Origin: Ligula intestinalis
Taxonomy: Eukaryota; Platyhelminthes; Cestoda; Diphyllobothriidea; Diphyllobothriidae
DNA length: 64,000 bases
Direction: 5' to 3'
Assembly (NCBI GenBank): GCA_036362985.1
Contig: JAYGXS010000006.1
Location: 16,097,972 to 16,161,971 of the forward strand
A program made the position numbers and the translations under genes. The notes under the pieces were generated by a model, which was given only the letters and a program-made list of their open reading frames with translations, made no database searches and was not told where the DNA came from. Positions 10,540-22,664 of the stretch are shown here, in pieces (within the stretch, counting starts at the first letter, position 1; every line of letters begins with the position of its first letter).

Positions 10540-11960
10540 TGCATCTGAACAAACCAACATTTCAGCTGAAGTGGCCTAAGTAGGTTCGCGTGGGGTGTCA
10601 TTCTTATATCGGAATAGAATGTGTCCTAGTAAGCAAACATACTTGCTGCGGGGGGTAACGTTATGAGATTTCAGTGTAAAACGAACCGTACCTAGTGTTA
10701 TGAATTAAGTAGACCGTCATGAGAAACATAAGCTGTTCTGAGAGGTAAATTAAACTTCCACCGGCAAATATAAGGAATTGTATTATTTTCGACTTAAAAA
10801 TATATTTTGCAAATTGCTTACGCTTGTGCTTTATAATTTTATAGAACTTTAACTGTTGCATCTTAGCTGTATGTGCTGTTTTGTCCTCTTTATTCTGCTG
10901 TCAGTTATCTAAGGCCTTAAATAATTGATCTATAGTTAAGTCTTTTTTTCATTTGACGGTTTTCAATGGAACAAATGAGTTCTCAACCAACGAATGATAC
11001 ATTAAAAAAGCAAAATATACCTTTATTTTATGATCAGTCGCTTCTTTAACGCAGTATAACTTACAGGTGCGTGAGGTAAACAGTTTGCCTGCTAAAAGGT
11101 TTTCATGCAAAGCTGGTGGTTTTGCACGAATTTCAGCCCAAACTATATATGCACCCATAAAAAAGGACAGGAGAATAGAAAAGCCCAGTCCAATTAATAA
11201 AAGTGGTGCTGCGCTTATTCCAACAAGGGTAAATATTCGCGTGTTCTAACCCAGACACTAGCCTAAACACGAACCTGAACCGTAATCCTTATCATTATCC
11301 TGACTTTCTCCTAAACCCCAATGCTACAGCTAACAAAAACCCCATCCTATACTGTGTTACCCAGTCCATAGCCAACCTGACTTTCAGACCGTAACTGCAC
11401 ACGGGATGGGTCAGTTCAGAATTGCGAGAACCCTGAGCCATAAAAAGAGCGATCACTGGTACGCCGGCATTCGTATGAACTCGGATCATGCATGCATATA
11501 AGGCAAGTGCAGTTAGTCTGCTGTGAAAACAGAAAACAGACATCGAAACGTCATAAACAGCATCTCACTTTCAAAAAAATTCAACAAGATGTTCAAAATG
11601 TTTCTTGGGTTTTGTTTACACTGACTGGCGGCGGATGTCGAGTCATTCCACAGGCGAATGGGTTCGTGGCCAAGCAACCGTGCACACAGAGTTACCGCTA
11701 AGAAAAAATAAGCACCCACAGCTTATAGTTCTACCAAAGTATTCAAACCGCAACAGAATGCACCTAACTGGTTGACTTGTCAACTAAAGTGTGGGCTGAT
11801 GGTGGCCATCTGAGTAACAATAGTAGGGTCTCGGAAACCGGCACGGTCAAAATACTGGAACGATGTCACCTAGATACTCTGTGTACTCTAAATAAAGATA
11901 CTACAGACAGTTAAGAAGGTCCTGTAGTGAGTCCACCTCCGGTGACTCTTCATGCATGAG
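10540..11960. other. Unassigned stretch with a degenerate telomere-like tract
   Basis: No supported gene. 11245-11330 is a loose hexamer-like series of CTAACC-type words (CTAACCC, CTAAACACG, CTGAACC, CTAAACCCC). Similar tracts recur at about 17.9, 42.0, 48.9 and 53.1 kb. Confidence 0.4.
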
Positions 11961-12715
11961 GTCACGTGATTGCAGTCTCAGTCTGGTTTCGGGGCCAGCC
12001 GTGCGAACACCTGCCTCACGCTGCCAGCCAGCATGTGCGGACATTCCAACGCACGTATGACTACCCCAGTCAGGCCAATCATTTTGAAGGCCAACTCACA
12101 AAAGGGCCTCACTGGGATATCTATCCATGCTATCACCACTTCGGACCCGGCACCCTAACGGCCGAACTGCATTCGTCCGACAGTCAACTTCCTTCTACCT
12201 ATTCTCCCTACTTCTGTACAGGATCAACTATTCCTACCGCTCTGGCCTCCCACTTCTTCTTTTCGCAAGGAACCGGGCCTGAAGATCGAACTGGCTAGGG
12301 TTTTACCGATTAAGCTAACTCCCTGCCACAGTCGCATTTCTCGTTAAATTATGCCAGGGAGAACGACAATGGAGGCAGCAGCAGCAACGAAAACACGTCG
12401 AGTCACATCGGTAAATTATTATCCTGTCGGTCCACGCCCTGAACCTATAGTCATTGTTCAAATGTGTACAGAGCAGGACAATGGTCTGTCACGAAAGTCA
12501 AATAACGAAAGATCAACAGGACTGGTAGTATCAAAAGTGTTTGCAAAAACATCTGCCTTCGCGTTAGTAGCAGTTACAAATGATGCTCACCGGGAGCAGA
12601 AAAGTAAAAGAAAGAGCTACACTACTTCCTAATCAGCAGACTCGTAACACCCATCGTGCTCAAAAAAATTTATAATACAAGCGAAAGTGCGAGTCCCGTT
12701 TCTACTACTGCCTCT

Positions 12716-12770
12716 GAGTATGGGTTAGCGAGCAAATCAAGAACGTCAGGCGAATAAAGTTATTGTCCTA
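12716..12770 (+). repeat. PLE-tail-like fragment with a GTCAGGC tail word
   Basis: AACGTCAGGCGAATAAAG at 12742-12759 followed by TTATTGTCC matches the tail word shared with copies at 33.48, 49.17, 53.83 and 57.99 kb. The hairpin that precedes this word in other copies is not recognisable here. It is a short relic. Confidence 0.5.
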
Positions 12771-12774
12771 TCGA

Positions 12775-13660
12775 TCGCATGCACTGTTGATCAAGATGGA
12801 CATTATTGACCGTATGGTTTGACTTGTACCCCGTTTCACCACGAGCGCACTGCCCCACCGAGAATGTATTGAGAGCACGCGTACTTTCGCCATTGGGTTT
12901 TCCGAAAAGCTGTTTCGCTGCAGAGTTAAATCATGCCTCGAAAACTTAAATGGAACCACGTATGCTAACTCTGGATGGTGTTAGCCATTTAAAATCGAAT
13001 TATTCCTAGAATATAGGTCCTTCGTACAAAGATGTCTTATAGGGTCCTGCTTGTCCAGAAGCTTTCCCGCCATTCGACGCCCTACAGATGGGTCTGCTGG
13101 GAGAAAATGTGTTTGAGTTTTAGCCTGAACATAGAGAAACAGAGGAACCTACCACGAGAGCGTAGTCAATTACATAAATTTGTGCATTTTGATAGAATTT
13201 GCCATAAACGCTTTTAATATTTATAAGGACCTGTGGCATTAAGTAATGACATTAATCCTGATATTAGAGAGAGTTTTTAACCCCCACCAGGAACATACAA
13301 TACATCGATCTCTGAGAGGGCAGAGTTCCAGACCTTATGCATTTATCCGTCATCTGACATTAATTTCATTGAACAAACTTGCTTGCACTCTAATTTTTCA
13401 CTTGGATTGGATTGCCTTGCAGGCGGTTTGCAAGCACATAGCGATCGGAAATCTACCTTATTTTACCAATTGGTTTGAGCTATAGTTTTTGCACGCTGAT
13501 TGGCTTGGATTAGGAACAAGACTTGTTCGGACTGTGCCTTAATGGCACTTTGGGGGCCTGTAGTGATGACTTGCAGGAGTCAAAATTGTTTTGTAGAGTT
13601 TATTTGAACATTGAAACCTTCCTCCTGGTCTTTGTCATTGCGAAGATATCTCCTCCTCCT
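12775..13660. other. Unassigned stretch downstream of the SAM-domain gene
   Basis: No supported gene or RNA. It lies 3' of the polyadenylation signal of the minus-strand gene. Short open frames show no recognised motif. Confidence 0.4.
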
Positions 13661-13663
13661 GTT

Positions 13664-13669
13664 TTTATT
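13664..13669 (-). terminator. Polyadenylation signal AATAAA for the SAM-domain gene
   Basis: The canonical hexamer lies on the minus strand about 38 bases beyond the stop codon at 13707-13709. This spacing supports the preceding segment being the terminal exon. Confidence 0.6.
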
Positions 13670-13706
13670 AAACACGGTATTGCTTTGGTTACATATGCAT
13701 CTAGCC

Positions 13707-14252
13707 CTAGACTTTGTCACACATATTTTCGACGGCCGGGTGCAGCAAGGAACGCTCGCATAGGCCACCACCGCTGTTGTTGAGATCATGCCGTGTCGCG
13801 GAGTGCTTCTTATGATGATGCAGGCCGCCTCCTGTTCCCCCCGTCCCTCGATGTTTTTCAGTGGCGACTCCACCGGGTACACCACCGGCAGCCAGGGACG
13901 ACGCACATCCACCCGCCCGTGAAATCCGACTCTTCGCTGAGGTCTTCTGATGCAGCAGGAGGGAGCTGGAGGGCCCGGATGGATTGGCATTGAGGAGGCC
14001 CTTGGGGATGAGAGCAGCCTCCTGGCGAATGCGACTGACGTGGCTCACCGGAATACCCAGGCTGTAGACCAGGTGAGCATCACTCAGAGCCATCAAATTG
14101 CCCGGTGTGGGTGGCTGGCCATTTAAGGCCGTTGAAAGACACTCGGCGTACATGGGCAGTCCAATGGAGGTAAGGAAGCCGAACAGATCGTCCGTCTTGA
14201 TCCCGTTGCAGTTGAGATAGCGCTGTGAGCGGATTTCTTCCAGGTTGGAGAT
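13707..14252 (-). CDS. SAM-domain protein, terminal exon
   Basis: The exon starts after a good acceptor (CCATTTCAG) and gives 181 residues before a TAG. Residues 20-82 form a sterile alpha motif domain: DDLFGFLTSIGLPMYAECL leads, and GIPVSHVSRIRQEAALI is the expected long last helix. SAM domains mediate homo- or heteromeric protein binding. The remaining 100 residues are low complexity, rich in Gly, Ser and His (HHHKKH), and probably disordered. The frame joins in phase 0 to the exon at 17450-17581 and, through it, to five more upstream segments giving a 451-residue partial protein. I do not recognise which SAM family it is; scaffold or adaptor is a reasonable guess only. The open frame continues upstream of the acceptor, but that part is read as intron. 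Confidence 0.8.
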   Translation of the reverse strand: MSNLEEIRSQRYLNCNGIKTDDLFGFLTSIGLPMYAECLSTALNGQPPTPGNLMALSDAHLVYSLGIPVSHVSRIRQEAALIPKGLLNANPSGPSSSLLLHQKTSAKSRISRAGGCASSLAAGGVPGGVATEKHRGTGGTGGGLHHHKKHSATRHDLNNSGGGLCERSLLHPAVENMCDKV

Positions 14253-15135
14253 CTGAAATGGAGGGTTGAATTGAGAAACTGCAGTACCATTGGCAAAATA
14301 GCAGGACAACCTTGAGACAGAATCCTTCACAGCCCACGAGGCATCACAAACCCATGAGCTCAAGGTAAGAGCCGTTACATGAAAATTTTTCTCGTATCTT
14401 AGCAGTTATATCTGTCTTTTATATGTCTTAATAAAAAATAGAACACAAACTCCTAACCAGACTTCGTTTAAATCGTCAACCAACTGACCTTGTCATTTGT
14501 TGGAAGCAGAGGAAATATCAGTTTAACAAGTGAGGAACCAAACTTAAGTCATAATACATGGAAATGAAAATATACTCTGGTGGCGGGATTAATGAAACCA
14601 GAAGACGGGACATCAAACAGGCATAAACCGATTTCAGTTAAGATTTGAAAAGCCAATATATAAACTGCTAGTACATTAGCCATAATCAGTCAACCTAATC
14701 AAACCGAGTATTAGCCAGCCCAATCTTCATTGTCTTAGCCGCTTATTATTACTTCTTATTACTGCTTGTCACTATATGATGGTCTGCGAATACTGCAAAT
14801 CCCCACGAGCTTGACACGCGCAGCGGTTAAACCTAATCGGTAAAGTGTCGGCCATGTTCGAACAAGTATAAACCAGGTAGTCCAGCAGTTCAACCATCGG
14901 TGTCGATGTCCACCGTCTGCCCTGGCTGGTTAGTAGCCCTTGTTGGATCAGGAGTCCCGCCTGCTTGGTCTCCATCCTGGCGGCGAGGCGGAGGAGTCTG
15001 AACCGCGTGGTCGCGACGGGCTGCACCGTCATAAAAAACAGAAATGGAGAGGAGGGAAAATAGATCCACCGTAGGGAGATTGGTGAAGCAGACCTTGGTC
15101 GCCGTGAGGGCGGGTGGGAACGCGACGAAGATGTT
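14253..15135 (-). other. Intron of the SAM-domain gene
   Basis: Start of the intron between exons 17450-17581 and 13707-14252. No separate gene is seen in this part. The open frame at 14772-15032 has no recognised motif. Confidence 0.4.
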
Positions 15136-15137
15136 TG

Positions 15138-15435
15138 GTGAGTCGCACGTGAGTTAGGTTTAAGTGATAGTAGACTTGCAATGCATCTACCACACTCTCT
15201 ATTCTCTCACATATATGTGTCCAGAGTCAATACAGAGTCAAGAATACAAGGAGCAGAATCCGACGCAGCTGGCTGGTGCGACCGAAACCTTCCCCTATAT
15301 GAACGACCACCCCCATATCCATGTTTGGCCGGTTCCACCTGAACCAGCCACATGCATCTTCTCCTGCCTCTGGTCTTTCTGACTTGGTCATGGGATAGGC
15401 CAGGCACTGTGCTTTCCACGCAGGCCAACTCATAC
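15138..15435 (-). repeat. Interspersed repeat (family C), inverted copy
   Basis: Read on the minus strand it contains GACCAAGTCAGAAAG-type sequence, then GTGGTAGATGCATTGCAAGT and CTACTATCACTTAAACCTAA. The same word order is found in forward copies at 40.8, 47.8 and 49.7 kb. No coding capacity is evident. It behaves as a roughly 300-bp SINE-like family. Confidence 0.55.
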
Positions 15436-15439
15436 ATAT

Positions 15440-16635
15440 TTTATTTTGTTAGGAAGAAGAAACTAGCCAGCGTACTTAACGAAGAACGGAAATAAGTCGG
15501 GGTGCAGTCATGGTTCTGGCATGAAAGCCCTTGTCTACACATAACGTGACACTACTGACCGAATCAGATTAAACACAAATTTTTATCCGCCAGATACAAT
15601 TTTTGGGTTTAACTCACTAAGGTAAGTGGCTACCCTCTGATGCGGTCGTAGACTTAAGTCGAACTTACTGGGGCAACAGATCGGAGCTACGGACAAGTCA
15701 GAGCCGGAAAACGACCTGTGCGATTTGCACTTCGTGGGACTGGCAGCAATTTTCTATTGCACTTCTGTGAGAGAAGATACACTATCGCGGGAGGCTGGCC
15801 ACGGGCCGTGAGTTTAACTTCGCAGACTTGAAAAATATTGCCCAGATCTCAAGCAGTTGGATTTGAGAATTGAATGGGAAGTCAATCAATCGATGTATCG
15901 ATCTGGTGCTGGCATACGGAGCCCTGCGCAGTCGCTTCCAGGCTTGAACTAGTAATCGACTTGTACCCCCTATGAGCGCGCCCTTTTTCTATTGTTGCTA
16001 CTACCTCTGATGGTGGACACTTGCAAGAGACTAGTAAAATAATTTTTGGATGCATAAATTTGGGGTACATTTGTGAGGGAAAGTACACATCGGTCCGTTC
16101 TACAGGAGATGAAATGGATTCGACAAGAAGTAAACAAAAGCATTTGACAGTGGCCCTAAAAAGAAGTCGTATTCTTTTTTGTAACTGCAGAAAATATTTT
16201 ATTGCCTTTAGAGATTACTATGAAGGTAGTAATCTAAACATAATTCGCCCATCTTTTCTCCATTCCTAAGCCAGCATACTTTCATTGTACAATTCAGTTC
16301 GTTCCTGTTGCTATTCCTAGTTCATGGTTCTTGATAAAAAAACGAAAGTCATGCAACAACATTATGTTCTACCATATACATCCGTCCCTAATTGCACACC
16401 GAAAATGTCAAATTACGAGGGCCAAATGGGCTTGGATTCTGTACCTCAAAGTCGCTACAAATAGTACAAGCAGAAGTGCAAGCTTAAAGAGAGGACCCTT
16501 CTGAAATTTGGAAATAAAATCGCTTTTTGCCATCCTTCCTAGGTTGCATTAAGTCAGCTCCTGAAAGTCAGTTGATCCCTAACTGTTGGCCTAACTAAAA
16601 CCGCTACTCATAATCCTTTCAGTATAACCTTAACA
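15440..16635. other. Unassigned intronic sequence
   Basis: No gene or repeat recognised apart from short shared words. Lies inside an intron of the minus-strand gene. Confidence 0.4.
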
Positions 16636-16654
16636 AGCATGCCAAACGCCTAGA

Positions 16655-16700
16655 GTTTTTCACACTTGGGTCAACTCAAATTAAGCAAATCTGCCAAACC
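16655..16700 (+). repeat. SINE family B, 3' fragment
   Basis: The run TTGGGTCAACTCAAATTAAG followed by CAAATCTGCCAAACC is identical or nearly so to the 3' part of the family B copy at 35575-35620. Only the tail is present. Confidence 0.55.
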
Positions 16701-16839
16701 AACTGAATGTTATATTAAAGTCAAACATCGATATTGTTAAGGTGGCACTTGTTCATAATGATGAAATCCGGAACAGAAGAGACCGTACAGTAGACACGAC
16801 AACGAGTGAAAAAGGACCAGCAGACCTCAATGCTACGAA

Positions 16840-17225
16840 AATTCCTATCAGAGAATTCGGAAGAGCAGTTGGCGAGCAACCCCTATCAGGCTGAGGAAGC
16901 CAGGCATGCTTGCACAAAAGAACCTTCTGCCAGGTCCGCGTCTTGCATGGCCAACGGTCACTTAACGGCACATATTCTTCCGAGCTCTCTCTTTCTCTCT
17001 ACCTCATCACTTTGGACGGACTTCACCAAACCCTCTCCACTATGTAAACAGCCTTCTCTATCCCTCCTCCCTATTCCCATGACTTACTTTTATGATAAGG
17101 CGAACACTATTGACCGTATTTTTAACATGCACCCCCATCCCACATAAATGCACTAACCCGATGAGAATGCATGCTTAGCTTACGTATGCTCGCCAACTGC
17201 TTTTCTGAGGATCTTAATGCGTAGC
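16840..17225 (+). mobile_element. Penelope-like element, 3' end only
   Basis: Starts within the last coding block: RLRKPGMLAQKN near 16890-16925, equivalent to the RLANPVLC block of the PLE at 43.3 kb, followed by a pyrimidine-rich 3' UTR and a terminal motif ACCCGATGAGAATGC...CGTATGCTCGCC (17157-17193). That motif recurs at the ends of the PLEs at 39.87 and 52.08 kb. Severe 5' truncation, as expected for target-primed insertion. Confidence 0.7.
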
Positions 17226-17449
17226 GTTTCAGGGGGAAAGTTCAATAAAGCATCAAGGGTAGATGAGAAATCAAGGAACAATACAAATGGATAAAGCTAA
17301 AAAACCAGACTGTTTAATTTGGACACAGTAATACATTGAAATGTTTTTTTTTCACTGCAGAACATAATCTCCTGAGCATGAATATAAGAGCAAACTCAAG
17401 AAAAAGCGAGTCTTTTAAACATCTGGGAGACTGAAATTGTGCTACTTAC

Positions 17450-17581
17450 CGCGGGTAAACCTGCTTCCTTCAGCTGACGTTCCCGAATAACCTCCAAGGT
17501 GACAGCTATTGCGTTGAATTCATAGTCAGCCTCACTTGCATATCGTTCAATCAGCTTCAGTGGAATGCCTGATTCTCCGTT
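17450..17581 (-). CDS. SAM-domain protein, internal exon
   Basis: An acceptor (CTAAATAG) and a strong donor (GCG|GTAAGT) bound exactly 132 bases, 44 codons in phase 0-0. The peptide runs NGESGIPLKLIERYASEADY and ends EVIRERQLKEAGLPA; it is predicted helical and charged. It joins without frame loss to exon 20505-20774 upstream and to the SAM exon downstream, making a helical region just before the SAM domain. No known domain recognised. Confidence 0.75.
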
Positions 17582-17589
17582 CTATTTAG

Positions 17590-18250
17590 GAGGCAGGGAG
17601 TTGAAAAGGCCAAAATGGACCAATAATATCTTACTTAAGGAAGCAGAAGGTTTCAGAGAAAATACTAATCAGGTCAAATGTTCTGCAAAAATGTGTGGGA
17701 GACTACAACTTAAGCCAAACACACAACGTGATATCACCTTGCTAAGAAGACAGGAGTTTGAGAATATTAACCTTTCCGCAATCTGCAAGGTAAACCGTGT
17801 ACTGGATCTTAAAAATAAGTTTTGGGTAGGACACAGGAAAAGATACTCTGCATTACAGGTGGGTCTGCTTTAAAGTCCCATGGGAGAAAGTGAGGGCTAA
17901 GGTTAATTTTGTGTTTATTTTAAAGGTTCAGTAGAAGGTAAGGCCAGAGTTGAAGTGATAGTTAGGGTTGGGATTAGGACGCGGAAATAGTTCCCATCCC
18001 CTTTTATACTGGGTCAGGGGATGTCCGTGTTTCCGCACGCTTTTACATTTTGAGTCATAGTTGAAAAAACGGTTACTCAACGTTCAAACTTCCCTCAAAT
18101 GCCGATACTCGTTCGTAAATTACAGGCAAATTGGGGAAAGGGTTGCGGTTGCCATTGGCTTCCGGACAGGGTTATTATTAGGGTTAGGACGTAAGAACAT
18201 ATACCCTTCGTTGATGAAAGTTCACCGACCTTTAAAGGAACACACTTGCC
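17590..18250. other. Unassigned intronic sequence with degenerate telomere-like words
   Basis: 17930-17985 and 18165-18200 contain TTAGGG- and TTAGGA-type words (GTTAGGGTTGGGATTAGG). An open frame at 17565-17873 overlaps the exon on the other strand and has no recognised motif. No gene supported. Confidence 0.4.
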
Positions 18251-18264
18251 CCATTCTACCTTAG

Positions 18265-18440
18265 GTCTCATATTTCGGGCCCTGACAGCAGCCGCATTGG
18301 CTAGTAGTCCAGACAGTATTTCCGACAAAAACAAGGGAGACTAGAGTGGCTATTTCTAACTTATTAGCCATCGTCAGCTAGTCATACCCAACCACAAGTA
18401 ATGCACAGCCCGATGCTCGAACTCGAGTGCAATTCCACGT
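18265..18440 (-). repeat. tRNA-derived SINE (family A), truncated inverted copy
   Basis: On the minus strand the words GAGTTCGAGCATCGGG, GGTTGGGTATGACTAGCTGA and GATGGCTAATAAG appear in the same order as in the inverted copy at 60.06-60.35 kb. The tRNA-like 5' head is mostly missing. Confidence 0.5.
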
Positions 18441-18444
18441 TTGA

Positions 18445-20020
18445 ATCTAGTGGAGATCCTCTTTAACGTCTTTTACTCACAGTTATAATGCCACACGTTT
18501 TGCACGCATGTTTGCATACATTGATTCCTTACGTTTTAAACGGAAAAAAATCTGCCTTGTCAACAGTTCGTCGTTAGCTGATTAACAGCGTCGATGTATT
18601 CTCATAAATGTTGAGATCCATTATTGTCTTCATTAGCTAGCAAGGTGTCAGGGCCCAGCTTAACTGCGAGTGCACGCCGCCCTGACGAGTCGTTCGCACG
18701 CCAGACCACCGGTTCGCCCACACAGAGTGCACGTGCTGACGGGCGCACCTGCGGCCTGGCAAGAGACTCTAACAAGTCAAATTTATGAGTCACAAAGCCA
18801 ATGAAGTCACGCCTTACTTTAGACCACAATCTCATTGGTCTCGTGTTGCATACATTCACTTGCTTAAGTATGATGTACTAGGTTTGTACAAAGACTGCTA
18901 ATTTTGCACTATTCTTGTTGTGTTTTTCCTTGGGGACTCACACAAGGCGTAATTAAACGGCGACCTGGCAGCTTTGTCCAAATTAACAACACAAAGGTCT
19001 TGGATAAAACATTTTAGGAAGCTAATCCATGGGGCAAAACGTTGAGCATGAAGGAAACTAAATCCATTAAATTAACCTTACGAGAATGAAGTAAGGAACC
19101 ACAGTTCTAAACCAACAAAATAAAGACCGGTATTATGAGCCGATGTGACAATCGAATGCTTGAAACAATGGAAAACGGTGATCTTGAACGACAAGCACTG
19201 GCAAACCGATCGTCTGCCAAAGATCTCCGTGCTGTGTCCAATATTTTGAACATCTGAACGTCCTGACGTTAAATGATACGGCTATTTTTCCCCCCAGAAA
19301 ACCATGTTAGGTCACAAGTGCCCTCACAAAGGCCCCAGTATCTGCTTTAGTTTTTACCAAAGGGGCGTTAGTGAGATGTGTTTAACATACAGGCATTGCC
19401 TGTAAACTGGCATAATAAGCATATCATTATTATCATAATCAGTTCTGCCTATGTTAGAAATTGTGCAAATAAACAAAGAGTGCGAATATGACATCAGTTC
19501 AAACCAAATGTGATATATCAAATAACATAAATTTAGAAGGAGTCTACATGGGCTGAATATTCCACGGTAGGCAGTATTTTGTCCATAAAATAAGACTAAG
19601 TGGACTTTAGAAAATTGCCGCAAAGGTGATTACAGGGCGACATATTGTACGCATGATGCCTAATTCTCCGACCAGAGGGAGTTACCAAAAGATAAGCCGG
19701 CAGTAAATTATAGAAAGTAGACACAGCTAAAAGGACCATCGAGTAGAAAGCAAAAATACTATGCTAGTAACTCATGAGGAGCAGACACCAAGTGGCTTTT
19801 TAGATAAAACGGGTAGTTACATCCTGACGACAGCGCTGAGGGTTCAAAAAAAACGATGAATACTGACAGTGTCTGAAACAATCGAAGTCACTTAAGAGGG
19901 ATCTCAGGTTTTTCCCCTTTTATACAAAGAACCTCGAAAATGGCACGGGTGCTAAAATGCACAAGCGCACTTTCGACAGGATTCTAAGTAGCCTCTTCCG
20001 GTCTCTTCGGAAACGGTCAG
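18445..20020. other. Unassigned intronic sequence
   Basis: No supported gene. Open frames at 18602-18859 and 19354-19623 (minus) have no motif, splice context or repeat match that I can see. Confidence 0.4.
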
Positions 20021-20027
20021 ACGATAT

Positions 20028-20180
20028 TTTGGGGTGACCCAATTGTGAAAAAACTCGAGGCGTTCGGCGGGATTAGATTCATGGCGCCAGGTGGGGTGTT
20101 TGTAGCTCAGTGGTTAGAGCGTTGGCTTCCGGTAAAAGACCTTCTCTATAACTCATCGTGCAGAAGTTCTTCGGATAAAG
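20028..20180 (+). repeat. SINE family B copy with inverted 3' segment
   Basis: 20098-20140 carries the tRNA-like head TAGCTCAGTGGTTAGAGC followed by TTGGCTTCCGGTAAA. It is immediately preceded (20030-20085) by the reverse complement of the sequence that follows the head in the 35.5-kb copy (GGGTGACCCAATTGTG... with TCGAGGCG and GGCGGGATTAGATTC). The copy is therefore rearranged: tail inverted in front of head. Confidence 0.6.
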
Positions 20181-20504
20181 TATATTCTAGGCCAGTAATT
20201 ACATTCAAAATCCTGCTAATTTTTGAATTAACTCGTTAATACCCAGCCGAGGGCTACCTTATTTTTGGTTACTGAAAAGCCAAATGATATAGTATTGGTT
20301 GGAGAATTAAAAATGTGAGAAACCAAGGGAATTCTTATAGGTATCTGCTCAACTGCGTAAATTGAAACCTATACGGAGTATTCCAAGTTCAATCTGAGTT
20401 TTGAGAAAGGAACGCTAGTTCTTTAGTGCTTCATTCAGCGGTAGTACAGGCTTTGACCACCAACCGTTGAGGACAAGTCTCGTGATTATAACTGGGAAAC
20501 TCAC

Positions 20505-20774
20505 CTCGTCTGAGTAGGGAGGTTTGGTCAGATCTATCCTTTCCAACCGCAGGCATTCGATGATTTGATTCTCTAGGACCTTTGTTGTTGCAACACAACC
20601 TCCGCCGTTGGATTTTCCACCGTTCCCAAGAGCGTTTGTATGCAGCGACGATTCATCAATTTTTACAGATTTTGGTGTTGAACCGGGACGTCTCTTCACT
20701 GCGACTACCTGATCCCCATTGCTTAGGCCGGAGGTTTGGGTCTTGCGCAGAATTCCAACTGGTGTCTTTGGTGG
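20505..20774 (-). CDS. SAM-domain protein, internal exon
   Basis: An acceptor (TTTGCAG) and a consensus donor (GAG|GTGAGT) bound 270 bases, 90 codons in phase 0-0. The N-terminal part is basic and Ser/Thr/Pro rich (TPVGILRKTQ, VAVKRRPGSTPKSVKID), like a disordered or phosphorylated linker. A Gly/Asn-rich stretch follows, then a helical segment VLENQIIECLRLERIDLTKP. The upstream partner exon is about 26.5 kb away at 47331-47401. The open frame runs past both splice sites but loses character there. Confidence 0.75.
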
Positions 20775-20779
20775 CTGCA

Positions 20780-21590
20780 AATTCGAGTGAGTGAGGAAAA
20801 GAGAGATAGAGGGGAGTCAAGGGTGCATTATTGTACCAAAACAAAAAGCCGTTAATAATATGACTTTGTATGATGGGTATGATTCTGTCCCGAAAAAGTT
20901 TTTTTATAAAACTTCCCGCCCCTCTTGGAGGCTCCAACTGCTTAGATGAGAAAAAATGCCACTTGTGCGGCGAAAAGAATTTTATTTTTAAAAAGCAAAG
21001 AAAAATTAAGCAAAATTATTAGCTTTTTATGATGCCGAACTTCCAACGCAGAATTGCAGCAGTCTTAGCTGTATGGCTTGCGTCCCTTACCCGTATCCTT
21101 TATGCTCTGATCTGACAACTGTCACTAGTCTAAAACAAGCATTCAATTTCCACTGGAGTTTTAAGTAAGATCATTCTAGGGGTTCCCTTTATATCAATGG
21201 AAACCTGCAAGTCTTATTTTCATAACACTATGAATTTTGCGTTTGGCGCGGAAACAAGGGTGGTGTCCTTTGACGGATGATAGGTAAATGGATATTGAAG
21301 CAAAATATTCTCTCGGTGATCGAACAGAAAATGATTTATAAAATACTAAAAATCCCTGCTTAAAATGTCGAAAGTAGGCAAAATTTAACGTCAATCGAGC
21401 TAAATCTTGCGGAATGGGGTGCCTTAGACACAATCACGCCATTCTCCTCCAATTGTTCCAATCTCCTACAATTTGCGTTTAAGGCCCGACTTATTACCAT
21501 AGCTGCTATTGTTCTTGTGGTCAATTTTTTTTTCTAAAAATATTGAGATAAGGGCTGCCGTGCGTATGCATGTGCATTTTGTGACTACTC
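20780..21590. other. Unassigned part of the large intron
   Basis: No gene, RNA or repeat recognised. Confidence 0.4.
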
Positions 21591-21599
21591 CTCGGTCTT

Positions 21600-22660
21600 T
21601 TATGCTATCCCACTTCATCTCCTGCTTGATAAATCGTCTGCATACGGCTCTCCCGACTAGGCTGTCTCTTGACCTTGGGTATATATTTCCTTGCCACATC
21701 CACCTCGTCCAACATGGCAAGCAAAAATCAAAGATCTTTCCTAACAACTGCGGAGTTCTGTAGTGGGCCTATTTTATCCCCTTGCATCTTCTCCTTCCAG
21801 ACTGATGAATAATGCTTGCCAACTTGATGTTTATATGTAAAATATGCTGATGGTATGATTGTTGGCCATCGTCTCAAAAGTCAGATGCCTCTTCAGGTTT
21901 TAAAAGATGACCTGGATCATGTCTTAGTGTGTTCGTTAGCAACGGTCTTTTACTGAATAATCAGAAGTCAGACTAGTTCGTTTTCCGACTGCGACCCGCT
22001 TGCAGTTCTGAATCCTTAGGCATCCTGTCAAATGAGGTATCCTCTTTTCGGTACCTTGGTGTTACTCTGACATGTAATCTTTCACTTTCCTTTCATATTG
22101 AAACCGTCTTCTTCAAGATTCGTAAACTCCTATATAAAATCAGCCAGTTACGTTCCTACCACATAACTTAAGCAATTTATGGAAGCGGTCATTAGAGGGC
22201 TGATACTTGGGCTTGATAGCTTGCTCCAAGGCACAACTGAACAGGTGCGTCCCGTGAGCGATCAGTGAGCAGCTATCTACCCTAATTGATAGATTTCTGC
22301 ATTCTCCCCCTCATTCTCCACTGCTCTCTGGTATTTTTTTCCACTGTGCTTAAAAGAAACTTTTTGATTTTTCAATGCATCCTCCGAATGCTCTCTTTCG
22401 ATGCCGGTGTTTCTTATGCATTTTTATCTGATAATGTATAAGAGCAAAATTTGACAACGACCAAGCAATTTATTGATCGAATTCTTGAGAAGGTTGCCCA
22501 TCCTCTCCATTCCGAATCAACAGCTATGACGTCTTTCCGCACTATGTGCCGAGACTTTTGAAAAATGTCCTGCTGTACACGGGAATATCAGAATTCTGTA
22601 CTGCCATCCCTAGCACGCTATCTTACGTGTAAAGAAATGGAAACCCAGAAGCTGAGATTG
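21600..22660 (+). mobile_element. LINE reverse-transcriptase C-terminal fragment (decayed)
   Basis: Forward-strand pieces in several frames: SKIFPNNCGVL at 21725-21762, GPILSPCIFSFQTDE at 21766-21810, the active-site region VKYADGMIVGHRLKS at 21840-21885 (YADD expected, YADG seen), then SSFRYLGVTLTCNLSLSFHI near 22040-22105 and FIDRILEKVAHPLHS near 22470-22515. This order of boxes is that of a non-LTR reverse transcriptase thumb and C-terminus. Several stops break it and the second aspartate is lost, so it is inactive. Confidence 0.7.
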
Positions 22661-22664
22661 AACC

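Noticed and set aside
11966..12298. 110-codon forward frame rich in His and Cys as a zinc-finger protein
   Set aside because: Spacing of Cys and His does not fit a C2H2 finger and no neighbouring finger is found.
20098..20170. tRNA gene
   Set aside because: A- and B-box-like words are present but the anticodon arm and acceptor stem do not form properly and the sequence recurs with SINE tails; it is a SINE head.
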